A stretch of 64,000 nt of DNA from Accumulibacter sp003538495 (GCF_029255145.1 NZ_JAPUVQ010000145.1:1-64000), one strand, 5' to 3'. Shown: positions 1 to 8,489, numbered from the stretch's first letter. Made by a program: numbers and translations. The notes: generated by a model from the sequence alone, not told the origin.

Positions 1-64
1 CCCACAGTAGGGAAAATGAGGGGAAAACCCTCGGAAAAGCCGGAAAATCACGAAAATCCGGCTT
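1..64 (-). terminator. Probable terminator downstream of ilvBN
   Basis: Read on the minus strand, a 7-bp stem (AAGCCGG/CCGGCTT, plus-strand positions 37-43 and 58-64) is followed by TTTTCC. A second small hairpin (GAGGG/CCCTC) lies just beyond and also leads into a T-rich run. They sit directly after the ilvN stop at 121, where the operon transcript would be expected to end or be reduced. The window edge cuts the region, so a further ilv gene beyond it cannot be excluded. Confidence 0.5.
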
Positions 65-120
65 GATTGTTGCGTATGGTGAAACGCGCCGGCTTAGCCA
101 GCGTGAAGTCCGACAGGCTG

Positions 121-429
121 CTAGAGGAAAAACTCTTCGAGCCGGACAAAGACCTCGTGCTCGGCACCGTGCCGACGGACGGCGAGAACGTCCTCAAGCT
201 TCTCTACCTGCTTGACCATCTGGTCGAGGCGCTCGTCTTCGTTAACCAGCAACCAGATGCGACTGGTCACGCCGCTACCGACGGGCATCACCAGGATGCC
301 CTCGACGTTGTAGGCGCGGCGAGAAAACAGACCGACGACGTGCGACATGACGCCGGCGTGATTGTTGACATCCAGTTCGAGCACCGTGCGAGCCACCGCC
401 TGGTTTTCCATTCGTGAGATCGAGTTCAT
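121..429 (-). CDS. ilvN: Acetolactate synthase I small (regulatory) subunit, IlvN type
   Basis: Regulatory subunit of acetohydroxyacid synthase; in this family it binds valine and activates the catalytic subunit in branched-chain amino acid synthesis. The 102-residue protein is a single ACT domain; the stretch NHAGVMSHVVGLFSRRAYNV is nearly that of E. coli IlvN, and the length matches IlvN (about 96 residues), not the longer IlvH (about 160). The ATG at 429 follows GGAGG inside the end of ilvB and lies 3 nt after the ilvB stop, so the two are probably coupled in translation. The identification is firm; whether to write ilvN or ilvH is convention, and the short form fits ilvN. Confidence 0.93.
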   Translation of the reverse strand: MNSISRMENQAVARTVLELDVNNHAGVMSHVVGLFSRRAYNVEGILVMPVGSGVTSRIWLLVNEDERLDQMVKQVEKLEDVLAVRRHGAEHEVFVRLEEFFL

Positions 430-432
430 CAG

Positions 433-2115
433 TCAGCCTCCAATCATGTCCTTGTTGGCGGCACCCGGCGGCACCATCGGTAAGACCTGTTCGTCGATCG
501 CGATGCTGACGTGGATCAGCATCGGACCGGGTGCCGACAGCGCTTTGGCCAGCGCCGCGCGCGGATCACTTTCCTGATCGAGGTCGACGGCTGCCACCCC
601 GAAGCCCTCGGCGACCCTGACGAAGTCGGGCATACCCTTGAACTTCGACGCGTAAATCCGCTCGCCGTAGAACATCGTCTGCTGCTGGAAGACCAGACCC
701 AGCGATGAATTGTTCATCAGCACGATCTTGACATTGACCTGCTCCTCGGCGGCGGTGACCAGTTCCTGGATGTTCATCAGGATGCTGCCGTCGCCGGTAA
801 AACAGACGACCGTCCGGTTCGGCTCGGCCAGCCCCGCGCCGATTGCCGCCGGCATCCCGAAGCCCATCGTTCCCAGGCCGCCGGAAGTCAGCCACTGCCG
901 CGGCCGGTGCAGGGGATACGCCTGCGCCACCCACATCTGGTGCTGCCCGACGTCGGTGATGATCGTCGCCTGATCGTCGAGGCAATCGGCCACCGCCCGG
1001 ATCAGCCCATAGGGCGTGCGCGGGTTGTCGATCCCGGGCATGCGCAGCGGATACGCCTCTTTCAAGCTTCCGACGCGCGACAGCCAGACCTCTCGCCGGC
1101 GCGTCTCGATGCTCGGCAGCAGCGCCTGCAGGACAGCGCGGACGTCACCGGCGATACCGATGTGCGCGGTCTTGATCTTGTCGAGTTCCGACGGATCGAT
1201 GTCGATATGGACAATCCTCGCCTGCGGACAGAAGCCTGCCACCTTGCCCGTCGCCCGGTCGTCGAAACGAGCGCCGACGGCAATCAGCAGATCGCACTCG
1301 TCGAGCGCGAGGTTGGTGCAGCGTGCTCCGTGCATGCCGAGCATGCCCAGCGACAACGGATGGTCGACGGCCATCGCACCGAGCGCCATCAAGGTCATCA
1401 CCGTCGGCAGCCCGGCCTTTTCGGCCAGCGCCACGGCATCTTCGGAAGCACCCGAGTGCACTACCCCGCCGCCGAGATAAAGAATCGGTTTGGCGGCATC
1501 GTTGATCATCGCCGCGGCTGCGGCGACCAGTTCGACCGCCGGCGTGGGAACCGGCGCAGCGCCACCCGGCTCGGGCCACTCGCTGACTTCAACCAGCTGA
1601 TTCTGCACGTCCTTCGGGATGTCGACCAGTACCGGGCCCGGGCGACCCGAGGCGGCAATCTGGAAGGCACGTGGAACGACGTCCAGCAGCTCCTCGGCCG
1701 AGCCGACGAGGAAGTTGTGCTTGGTGATCGGAATGCTCAGGCCATAGGTATCGACCTCCTGAAAGGCGTCGGTACCGATCATCGCCCGTGGCACCTGCCC
1801 GGTGATCGCGACCAGCGGAATCGAATCCAGCTTGGCGTCGGCAATCGCGGTCAGCAGATTGGTCGCACCGGGGCCTGAAGAAGCCATGCATACCGCCGGT
1901 GTGCCGGTGGCGCGGGCCATTCCCTGCGCCATGAAGCCCCCCCCTTGCTCATGCCGCGCCAGAACGTGATGAATCAGCGCTGACTTGGACAAGGCGTCAT
2001 AGATCGGCAGAATCGCCCCGCCGGGGATGCCGGCCAAGGTTCGAATGCCCTGCCGTTCGAGCAGGCGCACGACGATCTGCGCTCCGGTCAGGGTTTCGGG
2101 TGTTTGCGTGGACAA
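433..2115 (-). CDS. ilvB: Acetolactate synthase I large (catalytic) subunit
   Basis: Thiamine-diphosphate enzyme that condenses two pyruvates to acetolactate, or pyruvate with 2-ketobutyrate, as the first common step to valine, leucine and isoleucine. The protein shows the catalytic glutamate context RHEQGG, the SGPGATNL and GRPGPVLVDIPKDVQ segments, and the ThDP-binding GDGS...NN motif near the C-terminus. The reading frame is open to 2130, but AAGGAG at 2122-2127 lies about 6 nt before an in-frame TTG at 2115, so TTG at 2115 is the better start and gives 560 residues (E. coli IlvB has 562). Transcribed with ilvN and probably controlled by the leader at 2171-2365. Confidence 0.95.
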   Translation of the reverse strand: MSTQTPETLTGAQIVVRLLERQGIRTLAGIPGGAILPIYDALSKSALIHHVLARHEQGGGFMAQGMARATGTPAVCMASSGPGATNLLTAIADAKLDSIPLVAITGQVPRAMIGTDAFQEVDTYGLSIPITKHNFLVGSAEELLDVVPRAFQIAASGRPGPVLVDIPKDVQNQLVEVSEWPEPGGAAPVPTPAVELVAAAAAMINDAAKPILYLGGGVVHSGASEDAVALAEKAGLPTVMTLMALGAMAVDHPLSLGMLGMHGARCTNLALDECDLLIAVGARFDDRATGKVAGFCPQARIVHIDIDPSELDKIKTAHIGIAGDVRAVLQALLPSIETRRREVWLSRVGSLKEAYPLRMPGIDNPRTPYGLIRAVADCLDDQATIITDVGQHQMWVAQAYPLHRPRQWLTSGGLGTMGFGMPAAIGAGLAEPNRTVVCFTGDGSILMNIQELVTAAEEQVNVKIVLMNNSSLGLVFQQQTMFYGERIYASKFKGMPDFVRVAEGFGVAAVDLDQESDPRAALAKALSAPGPMLIHVSIAIDEQVLPMVPPGAANKDMIGG

Positions 2116-2170
2116 GGGACTCTCCTTCAAGAAGAACTGCTGCGGTCGCCGGGCGTTGGTCCAGAAATGC

Positions 2171-2205
2171 GAAACCCCCGCCCGGCTTGCACCGGCGGGG
2201 GTTTC
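2171..2205 (-). promoter_or_regulatory. Attenuator-like hairpin in the ilvB leader
   Basis: A perfect 12-bp inverted repeat (GAAACCCCCGCC at 2171-2182 with GGCGGGGGTTTC at 2194-2205) lies between the predicted leader peptide and ilvB. On the minus strand it is followed by a short pyrimidine-rich stretch rather than a clean T run. The 5' arm also begins CCAGAAA, which can pair instead with TTTCTGG further downstream, so two competing folds are possible. The position and alternative pairing fit transcription attenuation as known for ilvB in enterics; the mechanism here is inferred. Confidence 0.5.
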
Positions 2206-2236
2206 TGGAATCTGCTGTCGTTTGCTGCGTCTCGAC

Positions 2237-2365
2237 TTATTTTTTCCCGGCCCGCCACGGTGCGTCAGGTAGTACGCGTACGGAAGCTACCGAGCACGAA
2301 GCCGCAACGACGAACACGGAAGCTGCCGAAAGCTGGAAAGCGTCAAATCCCTCGGAGCGCAGCAT
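2237..2365 (-). CDS. Possible ilvBN leader peptide, valine-rich, 42 aa
   Basis: A short minus-strand frame starts at ATG 2365 and ends at TAA 2237-2239, 31 nt before the attenuator-like hairpin. Its 42-residue product has six valine codons between residues 17 and 31, with leucine next to the last, and ends GKK. A leader whose translation stalls at valine codons would sense charged tRNA-Val, as IvbL does for E. coli ilvB. No clear ribosome binding site precedes the ATG; an internal GTG at residue 17 is an alternative start. The assignment rests on position and codon content only. Confidence 0.42.
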   Translation of the reverse strand: MLRSEGFDAFQLSAASVFVVAASCSVASVRVLPDAPWRAGKK

Positions 2366-2546
2366 GGAAGTCAGGTGGAAGCCAACAAGGCGAGGGCACA
2401 ATTAGAACCGAGCACCAGGAAAAATGCAAGCACCTTGGTGACCGTCGATGGCCACCAAAAGCGCACGAGCAAACCGGCGCGGCTGAAAGTCCCCCCTACG
2501 CTCGTTGACCACACCGGCGCTCGCCGAGCAGCTGCCCCAGACCGGC

Positions 2547-3821
2547 TCACGCCCGCTCGCCCGACTCCCGAATGACTTCGGCGCCGGCCGTAGGGGGTGC
2601 CTGGTCAGCGGGGGATGGCAAAGACCGCACTTGACCTGGCGGACGGACCGTCTGGCGGCGACCGACCTGGAAGCTGGCGACCAGAATCAGCGCCGACGAG
2701 ATCAGCACCACCAGCATCACCGAGCCATTCAGATAGCTGGGCAAGGAAAAGGCCTCCCGGACATGCAGAAAGAGCAGGACGGTGATCAAGCCGCGTGGGG
2801 CGATCCACATCAAGGGCCGCGCAGCGGCCGCACCCACTATCACCCGCAGCAGCAGCAAGCGGCTGCCATAGACCACCGCCAACACCAGCGCCGCGGCGAT
2901 CCATGCGGACGGCGAAGCGAGGTCGGACAGATCGGTCCAGTAGCCGAGCAGCACGAAGAAGAAGCCGCGAACGACAAAGGTCAGTTCGACCACCAGCGTC
3001 CTGAATTCGGACAGAGTGGATTCGTAATCGTCACTGACCCAGGCTCTGATTGGCCGGAAGCGAGTGACCAGCGATGGCTTGTTGAGCAGCAGCCCCAGGA
3101 ACAACACCATGATCAGGGGCGAGAGGTGCAGCAGTTCGCCCGTGGCATACAGCGCGAACAGGCCCGCCAGTAGCGGCACGAAGCGGATCGGACCAGCGAC
3201 GCGCAGCAGCAGTACCATCAGCGCCAGCGCACAGAGCACGGACAGCAGCAGCGACAGGATGCCTCCGCCCAAGAGCGCCAACACCGCGCCCTGGACACTG
3301 CCGTCCGAATGCAGCAGCGAAAAGAACACCAGAACGCCGATGATGTCCGACATCGAACTCTCGTAGACGATGAGTTCGCGCGCCTTCGGCGGGAGGAAGG
3401 TGCTTCCCGGGATGGCTACGGCGCTGCTGATGACTGCTACGGAAGTTGCCAGCAGCACCGCCTGTACCGCGCCGAGCCCCAGCACCAACCTGCCGACACC
3501 GGCGAAGACAAGTACGCAGATCAGATAGCCGGCGGTCGCCAGCATGAAGGTGGCGCCGATCAGGCGCAGGCGCTGGCGCCGCAATTCGATGTCCAGAGCC
3601 CCTTCCAGCACGATCAGCACCAGGCCGATGGTGCCGATGATCGGCACCAGGGTGCCGGCCCAGCCAAGCGTCACCCCAAGGGAGTCGAGGATCGGTCTGG
3701 CCAGGAGGCCGCTGGCGACCAGAACGATGACCGATGGTACGCCCCACCGCCGACAGAGTCGCTCGACGGCGAACACGATGAGCAGGAATATGGAGGCGCT
3801 GAGGATGGTGGGATAAGTCAT
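2547..3821 (-). CDS. Monovalent cation:proton antiporter, CPA family
   Basis: Integral inner-membrane protein of 424 residues with about 11-12 hydrophobic segments, of the Na+/H+ or K+/H+ exchanger type (CPA1/CPA2, NhaP-like). Typical segments are the amphipathic IGTIGLVLIVLEGALDIEL region, the ESSMSDIIGVLVFF helix carrying an acidic pair, and APRGLITVLL late in the membrane domain. The C-terminus ends in a short hydrophilic tail (about 40 residues) with no TrkA-N/RCK domain, unlike KefB/KefC. It stands alone, with no clear operon partner. Ion specificity cannot be read from the sequence. Confidence 0.8.
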   Translation of the reverse strand: MTYPTILSASIFLLIVFAVERLCRRWGVPSVIVLVASGLLARPILDSLGVTLGWAGTLVPIIGTIGLVLIVLEGALDIELRRQRLRLIGATFMLATAGYLICVLVFAGVGRLVLGLGAVQAVLLATSVAVISSAVAIPGSTFLPPKARELIVYESSMSDIIGVLVFFSLLHSDGSVQGAVLALLGGGILSLLLSVLCALALMVLLLRVAGPIRFVPLLAGLFALYATGELLHLSPLIMVLFLGLLLNKPSLVTRFRPIRAWVSDDYESTLSEFRTLVVELTFVVRGFFFVLLGYWTDLSDLASPSAWIAAALVLAVVYGSRLLLLRVIVGAAAARPLMWIAPRGLITVLLFLHVREAFSLPSYLNGSVMLVVLISSALILVASFQVGRRQTVRPPGQVRSLPSPADQAPPTAGAEVIRESGERA

Positions 3822-4188
3822 GGGTCGATTCGATGGACATCCGCGAGCGACGGTGCCGACGCGCCGCCAACGCGGTGCTGCCGGTGGTCAACGAGCAGGC
3901 GATTCCGGTTACTCCTGGCCGCCGCCAAGGGGAGCGCTATGGTCGTCTTCTGCGGCAACGTGGGTCCGGCTTCAGGGCTTCACCTCGGCCCCGGCAGGGT
4001 GTGCTGCCCGTCACGGACTGGTGGTGGAAGGGGAACGGCCGGCGGCCACGCGCCTACCCCTCAAAACGGGACGTTGTTGCCACGGCGAACGGCCCGGCAG
4101 AAGTGCGACACAAGAATTGTGTAGAACCGCGCCCCACACCAGCGCTCGTGATCCGCGCGACCGTCTGCGGCGGCGGCCCGCGACAGCG
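3822..4188. other. Intergenic region, nothing recognised
   Basis: About 370 bases between the divergently placed antiporter start and the end of the CBS gene. The open frames crossing it have no recognisable protein character. I see no clear promoter, repeat or RNA gene; the upstream signals of the antiporter gene must lie here. Confidence 0.5.
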
Positions 4189-4650
4189 CTAGTCCGGGAG
4201 TATGGGCTCGGAGATCGCAGAGCCGCTGATGTACTTGCCCAACTCGTCGATCAGGAACTGCTGCGCGCTGATCGTTTCCTTGACCACATCGCCGATCGAA
4301 ACAACGCCGAGAATCCTGCGGTCGCCGTCGAGAACCGGCAAGTGACGGAAGTGCCGGTCGGTCATCAGCGCCATGCACTCGTCGACCGTCCGGTCCGGCG
4401 TCACGCACAGCACCTTGTCGGTCATGATCTCGCGAATCGGGGTTTCTTTCGAGGACTTGCCGAAGAGGATCATCTTGCGAGCGTAATCACGCTCCGAGAA
4501 TATGCCGAGCAGGTGGTCCCCGTCGACCACCAGGACCGCACCGACGTTGTGCTCGGCCATCACCTGCAAGGCCTTGAAAACCGCGTCGTCTGGCGAAACG
4601 GTTACCAACGGCCCACTCTTGCTGTCGAGGATTTGCCTGATTGTTTTCAT
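4189..4650 (-). CDS. CBS-domain pair protein
   Basis: A 153-residue cytoplasmic protein consisting of two CBS domains (about residues 8-65 and 75-130) that form one Bateman module, a family that binds adenine nucleotides. Visible signatures include VGAVLVVDGDHLLGIFSERD in the first repeat and FRHLPVLDGDRRILGVVSIGD in the second. There is no fused catalytic or transport domain, so it is probably a stand-alone energy or nucleotide sensor; its partner is unknown. Monocistronic by spacing. Confidence 0.85.
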   Translation of the reverse strand: MKTIRQILDSKSGPLVTVSPDDAVFKALQVMAEHNVGAVLVVDGDHLLGIFSERDYARKMILFGKSSKETPIREIMTDKVLCVTPDRTVDECMALMTDRHFRHLPVLDGDRRILGVVSIGDVVKETISAQQFLIDELGKYISGSAISEPILPD

Positions 4651-4757
4651 TGAGCGTCCTTTCTGGTCAGGAAGTCAGCAGTACCATACTAGAGCGTCCG
4701 GCGCTCAATGCCAAGCGGCGTCAATGCGCCATCGCCACTGACCAGCGGCAGCTGCTG

Positions 4758-5393
4758 CTAGCGCAAGCCGGCAACGTACTCGGCGACGGCATGGATCTGA
4801 GCGTCCGACAACTTGCCGGCAATGACTCGCATCATTTTTTCCGAATCGTTGGCTCGCTCGTGGCTTCTGAAGGCCATCAGCTGACTCACTGTGTATTCCG
4901 CGTACTGTCCGGCCAGCCGCGGATACTGTACCGGCAGGCCGGCGCCGCTCGGGCCGTGACAGCCAGCACATGCGGGGATGCCCTTTTCGAAGTCGCCCTT
5001 GCGCCACAGCGTCTGGCCCTCGGCAAGCAGTTTTTCATCCTTGGCCACCGAGGGTTTCATTTTTTGCTGGGAAAAATAGACTGCCAGACTCTTCATGTCT
5101 TCGTCCGACAACGCCGCGACCATGCCGCCCATGATCGCGTTATTGCGTACCGGCGGCTTTCCGTCTACTGACTGGAAATTGCTCAGCTGCTTGTGCAGAT
5201 ACTCGGGGATCTGGCCAGCAAGGATCGGATTGGGCGCTGCCGGGCTGTTTCCGTCGGCGCCGTGGCAGCCGACACAAACGCCCTCGGCAATTTCCTTGCC
5301 TTTTGCCGGGTCGACCTTGGCTTTGGCCGGTTCTGCTGCGAGGGCGGGGAAACTGGCGGTCAGGATCACCGCTAGTGCCATTGTACGAATCAT
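4758..5393 (-). CDS. Cytochrome c4, periplasmic di-heme
   Basis: Periplasmic electron carrier with two similar cytochrome c domains. Heme-binding motifs CVGCH and CAGCH are about 100 residues apart, and later methionines in each half (NNAIMGGM, SEKMMRV) are candidate axial ligands. The reading frame is open upstream to 5450, but the ATG at 5393 has GGGAG about 7 nt upstream and gives a proper Sec signal peptide (MIRTMALAVILTASFPALA, cleaved before AEP), so this start is chosen; mature length fits c4. In this family electrons pass from the bc1 complex to terminal oxidases. Divergent from engB. Confidence 0.9.
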   Translation of the reverse strand: MIRTMALAVILTASFPALAAEPAKAKVDPAKGKEIAEGVCVGCHGADGNSPAAPNPILAGQIPEYLHKQLSNFQSVDGKPPVRNNAIMGGMVAALSDEDMKSLAVYFSQQKMKPSVAKDEKLLAEGQTLWRKGDFEKGIPACAGCHGPSGAGLPVQYPRLAGQYAEYTVSQLMAFRSHERANDSEKMMRVIAGKLSDAQIHAVAEYVAGLR

Positions 5394-5513
5394 GTCCAAA
5401 CTCCCATTGACAACGGTGACTGATCTTGGCCCGGAGAAGGCAGGCAACAAACCTGATATTCTATATCAGTTTGCTGTTTGCACGTGCCCGTCCCTCCTCA
5501 CTCCGGTTACTCG

Positions 5514-6224
5514 ATGCCACTCTTTCAGACAGCCGTTTTCACGACGACCGTTGCCGACTTGCGCGATCTGCCGACCGATTCGCAGTACGAAGTCGCGTTC
5601 GCCGGGCGCTCGAATGCCGGCAAGTCGTCGGCGATCAACACCCTGGCCAACCACACGCGTCTGGCGTTCGTCTCCAAGACACCGGGACGCACGCAGCATC
5701 TCAATTATTTCCGGCTTGAGGAAGGCAAGTACTTCGTAGATCTGCCAGGCTACGGCTTCGCCAAGGCGCCGGAAGAAATCCGTGACCAGTGGGAGGGCCT
5801 GCTTGCCCCGTACCTGCGCTATCGTGAAGCGCTTTGTGGTCTGGTGCTGATCATGGACAGTCGCCATCCGCTGACCGAACTCGACCTGCAGATGCTCGGC
5901 TGGTTCGCGCCGACCGGCAAGCCGATTCACGTCCTGCTGACCAAGGCTGACAAACTGAGTCGCCAGCAACAGGTGCTGACCTTGCGCGAGGTGCGGACGG
6001 TGCTGACGGGAATCGCCGGCAACTGCACGCAGCAGCTGTTTTCAAGTCTGAAAAAGTCGGGCGTGCAGGAAGCGGAGACGATCCTCGGTGCATGGCTGGG
6101 CCTGGCGAGCAGGGGAGAGCGGCCACCGCCGACCGGGCTGGCCGGCGAGAAGACGGCACGCCCGAAGAAGCGCAACGCCATCGGCTGGAGCGCGCGACGG
6201 CCCTGCAGCAGAGGCAAAGGGTAA
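5514..6224 (+). CDS. engB: Ribosome biogenesis GTPase EngB/YsxC
   Basis: TrmE-Era-type small GTPase needed for 50S subunit assembly. The G motifs are present: G1 AGRSNAGKSS, G2 region with TPGRTQ, G3 VDLPGYGFAK, G4 TKADK and G5-like SSLKKSG. The frame opens at 5478 but the canonical N-terminus MPLFQTAVF begins at ATG 5514. The protein is 236 residues, some 35 longer than usual, owing to a basic, proline-rich C-terminal tail. The order cytochrome c4 - engB - hemB is typical of beta- and gammaproteobacteria. Confidence 0.95.
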   Translation: MPLFQTAVFTTTVADLRDLPTDSQYEVAFAGRSNAGKSSAINTLANHTRLAFVSKTPGRTQHLNYFRLEEGKYFVDLPGYGFAKAPEEIRDQWEGLLAPYLRYREALCGLVLIMDSRHPLTELDLQMLGWFAPTGKPIHVLLTKADKLSRQQQVLTLREVRTVLTGIAGNCTQQLFSSLKKSGVQEAETILGAWLGLASRGERPPPTGLAGEKTARPKKRNAIGWSARRPCSRGKG

Positions 6225-6254
6225 AAAAAACCCCCGGCCAAGGGGGGCCGGGGG
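6223..6254 (-). terminator. Strong intrinsic terminator for minus-strand transcription
   Basis: A 9-bp GC stem (CCCCCGGCC at 6231-6239, GGCCGGGGG at 6246-6254) with a 6-nt loop is preceded on the plus strand by eight A residues. On the minus strand it is therefore a textbook intrinsic terminator ending in eight T residues. There is no minus-strand protein gene for it to serve, because hemB and engB both run in the plus direction. It may also stabilise the 3' end of the engB message, but it lacks a T run in that direction. Confidence 0.75.
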
Positions 6255-6345
6255 CAACATGCCTTACAGGAATAAGGCACCCGCTCAGGGAGGTGAAGCG
6301 GGGGATGGCGAGGCCATCCGAGTGATAAGAGCAGAGGGCCCGGCG
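6223..6345 (-). ncRNA. Candidate structured RNA in the engB-hemB spacer
   Basis: Four consecutive hairpins fill the spacer: 6231-6254, 6261-6278 (GCCTTA/TAAGGC), 6280-6302 (CCCGCT/AGCGGG) and 6303-6319 (GGATGGC/GCCATCC). The T8 terminator at the left end suggests a minus-strand transcript of roughly 100-120 nt. On that strand the third hairpin exposes a TCACCTCCCTG loop that resembles an anti-Shine-Dalgarno. On the plus strand the loops of two hairpins carry GGA, as in CsrA/RsmA sites. A TTGACA at 6372-6377 (minus) could be a -35 box, but the -10 is poor. Orientation and function are not settled; a conserved RNA upstream of hemB has been described in Burkholderia. Confidence 0.4.
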
Positions 6346-6405
6346 ATAGTTCCCTGCCCGGCCGGTCTTTTTGTCAATTGTCTCGATCTTGTCGAAACGG
6401 ATTCC

Positions 6406-7422
6406 ATGGACAGCAAAGGAAACTTCCCCGGTACGCGCCTGCGCCGCATGCGCCGTGACGATTTCTCGCGTCGCCTGATGCGCGAGTCGCGGCTGACGGC
6501 AGACGACCTGATCTATCCGGTGTTCGTTCTCGACGGCGCCAGGCGCCTCGAGCCGATCGCCTCTATGCCCGGCATTGAGCGGCAAAGCCTGGACCACTTG
6601 CTGAAGACAGCGGAACAGATGCTGGCACTCGGCGTCCCGGCACTGGCCGTGTTCCCGGTGATCGACGCTGCCGGCAAGACTCCGGCGGCCGAAGAGGCTT
6701 ACAACCCGGATGGCCTGGTGCCGCGGGTGGTCACGGTGCTGAAGAAAGAGTTTCCCGAGCTGGGGGTGATTACCGACATCGCTCTCGACCCCTATACCAG
6801 CCATGGGCAGGACGGGCTGATCGACGCTGACGACCCGTCGGGTTATGTGTTGAACGATGAGACGCTGGAAGTTCTAGCCAGGCAAGCACTGGTGCATGCA
6901 CAAGCGGGTGCCGACATCGTCGCGCCTTCGGACATGATGGACGGCCGGGTCGCCCGGATTCGCCGCGAACTTGACGCGGCGAAGCTGGTGCACACGCGCA
7001 TCCTGGCGTACTCGGCCAAGTACGCTTCGAGCTTCTACGGTCCGTTCCGCGACGCCGTCGGTTCGGCTGGCAACCTTGGCAAGGGCAGCAAGCACACCTA
7101 TCAGATGGACCCGGCAAACACCAACGAGGCGCTGCGCGAGGTCGCGCTGGACCTGGCTGAAGGCGCTGACATGGTGATGGTCAAGCCGGGGATGCCTTAT
7201 CTCGACATCGTCCGCCGCGTCAAGGAAGAATACCGGGTCCCGACCTACGTTTATCAGGTCAGCGGCGAGTACGCGATGCTCAAGGCCGCCGCCCAGAACG
7301 GTTGGCTGGACGAGAGAGCGTGCGTTCTCGAGAGCCTGCTGGCCTTCAAGCGAGCGGGTGCCGACGGCATCCTGAGCTACTTTGCGTTGTCTGCCGCCGC
7401 GTGGCTGAAACCTTCCTGTTAA
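6406..7422 (+). CDS. hemB: Delta-aminolevulinic acid dehydratase (porphobilinogen synthase)
   Basis: Condenses two 5-aminolevulinate molecules to porphobilinogen in heme and tetrapyrrole synthesis. The TIM-barrel protein has both active-site lysines, in ILAYSAKYASSFYG and in MVMVKPG. The metal region reads ALDPYTSHGQDG, with aspartate-type residues in place of the cysteine cluster of zinc enzymes, so a magnesium-dependent type is expected. The frame runs back to 6088 through the structured spacer, but the homologous N-terminus starts at ATG 6406 (338 residues, normal length). The 3' end overlaps the convergent acyltransferase gene by 4 bp. Confidence 0.96.
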   Translation: MDSKGNFPGTRLRRMRRDDFSRRLMRESRLTADDLIYPVFVLDGARRLEPIASMPGIERQSLDHLLKTAEQMLALGVPALAVFPVIDAAGKTPAAEEAYNPDGLVPRVVTVLKKEFPELGVITDIALDPYTSHGQDGLIDADDPSGYVLNDETLEVLARQALVHAQAGADIVAPSDMMDGRVARIRRELDAAKLVHTRILAYSAKYASSFYGPFRDAVGSAGNLGKGSKHTYQMDPANTNEALREVALDLAEGADMVMVKPGMPYLDIVRRVKEEYRVPTYVYQVSGEYAMLKAAAQNGWLDERACVLESLLAFKRAGADGILSYFALSAAAWLKPSC

Positions 7423-8483
7423 GTGGCCACCCATCGCAGTCGCCGAAACCCGCGTTGCGCCGGGCTTTCGACGAAACGGTAGAACAGCCCCCCGGCGGCC
7501 AGGCTGGCCAGCCAGGCGACCAACACGCCAGCCAGTTTGACCGTCGGATCGGGCATGCCAAAGCGCGAGAACAGCCCGTTGATCACCAGGCAGACCGGAA
7601 AATGGATCAGAAAGACGGAATAGGAGATCGTTGCCAGGTAGGCGACCACCCGCGACCTGGGCCAGCTTTCGAGAACCCCGCTGCGGCGGGCCAGGCCTAG
7701 CGCCAGGCCAACCAGTAAGGCCACGGCGATCCGCGAGCGGTAGTCGACGAACAGTGCGGCAACCACGCTGGCGCCGATCAGCAGCAACCATCCCGCCGCC
7801 CGTTGCCGATTGCTCGCCCAGTAGGTCAGTGCCCCCAAGGCATAGGAACCGAAGAAGTAGATCGCCCAGGCGTCCCAGGCCGAATCGCGGTTGAAGTGGT
7901 ACAGCGACGCCAGCGCCACCAGGCCTACCAGCAGTGCGCCGACCAGTGGCGCGCCGACCCGGCGACCCAGGCGGCGGGCCAGCCACAGGATCCCGAGCAG
8001 CAGCGCAAACAGCTGGAAGTCGATCGCGATGTACCAGACTCCCGCCGACAGTCCTTCATAGCCCAGAACGTCCTGCAGCAACAGCGCGTGCGCGGCAACC
8101 TGCGGCAGCGTCGGTCGTCCGGGAATCGAGTCATGCGTCATCAGCAAGCGGGCGATCGCTGCACAGGCGATGGCCACCAGAACCGCCGCCAGATACGGGG
8201 TGACCAGCTTCAGGTAACGTTTGCGCAGCAGCCCCAGCGGCTGCGACGATAGCAGCGTGCCCGCCGGAGCGAGACTGCGCGCGGCAAGAAATCCACCAAT
8301 GACCAGAAATGCCTGCACCGCGCTGCGTGCGTCCTGGCTCAGCCAGGAAAACAGGTCAGGAGCCAGCGAGTAGGCCTGGTCGGACATCGGCCCGTAGAAT
8401 GCCAGATGGTGCAAGACGATCAACTGCACGGCCACCGCCTTCAAGGCGTCGACAAACGCCAGCCGCGAAACCGTTTCAGCCAT
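7419..8483 (-). CDS. Acyltransferase 3 (OafA/YrhL) family membrane protein
   Basis: Multipass inner-membrane O-acyltransferase family protein of 354 residues with about ten hydrophobic segments. The N-terminus (residues 5-40: LAFVDALKAVAVQLIVLHHL) carries the conserved histidine of the family, and QDARSAVQAFLVIGGFLAA follows. Such proteins acetylate or acylate surface polysaccharides; the substrate is not shown. It starts 6 nt after the stop of the GGDEF-EAL gene and is probably cotranscribed with it, which hints at c-di-GMP-linked envelope modification (inference). Confidence 0.85.
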   Translation of the reverse strand: MAETVSRLAFVDALKAVAVQLIVLHHLAFYGPMSDQAYSLAPDLFSWLSQDARSAVQAFLVIGGFLAARSLAPAGTLLSSQPLGLLRKRYLKLVTPYLAAVLVAIACAAIARLLMTHDSIPGRPTLPQVAAHALLLQDVLGYEGLSAGVWYIAIDFQLFALLLGILWLARRLGRRVGAPLVGALLVGLVALASLYHFNRDSAWDAWAIYFFGSYALGALTYWASNRQRAAGWLLLIGASVVAALFVDYRSRIAVALLVGLALGLARRSGVLESWPRSRVVAYLATISYSVFLIHFPVCLVINGLFSRFGMPDPTVKLAGVLVAWLASLAAGGLFYRFVESPAQRGFRRLRWVAT

Positions 8484-8489
8484 CGGTGC

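Noticed and set aside
907..1878. A 323-codon open frame on the plus strand inside ilvB
   Set aside because: It lies antisense to a clearly conserved enzyme gene and its product is arginine- and glycine-rich with no family character; high-GC DNA yields such frames.
6223..6400. 6S RNA in the engB-hemB spacer
   Set aside because: The length and general hairpin content fit, but the region forms several separate hairpins and lacks the long rod with a central bubble expected for 6S RNA; a different RNA is left open.
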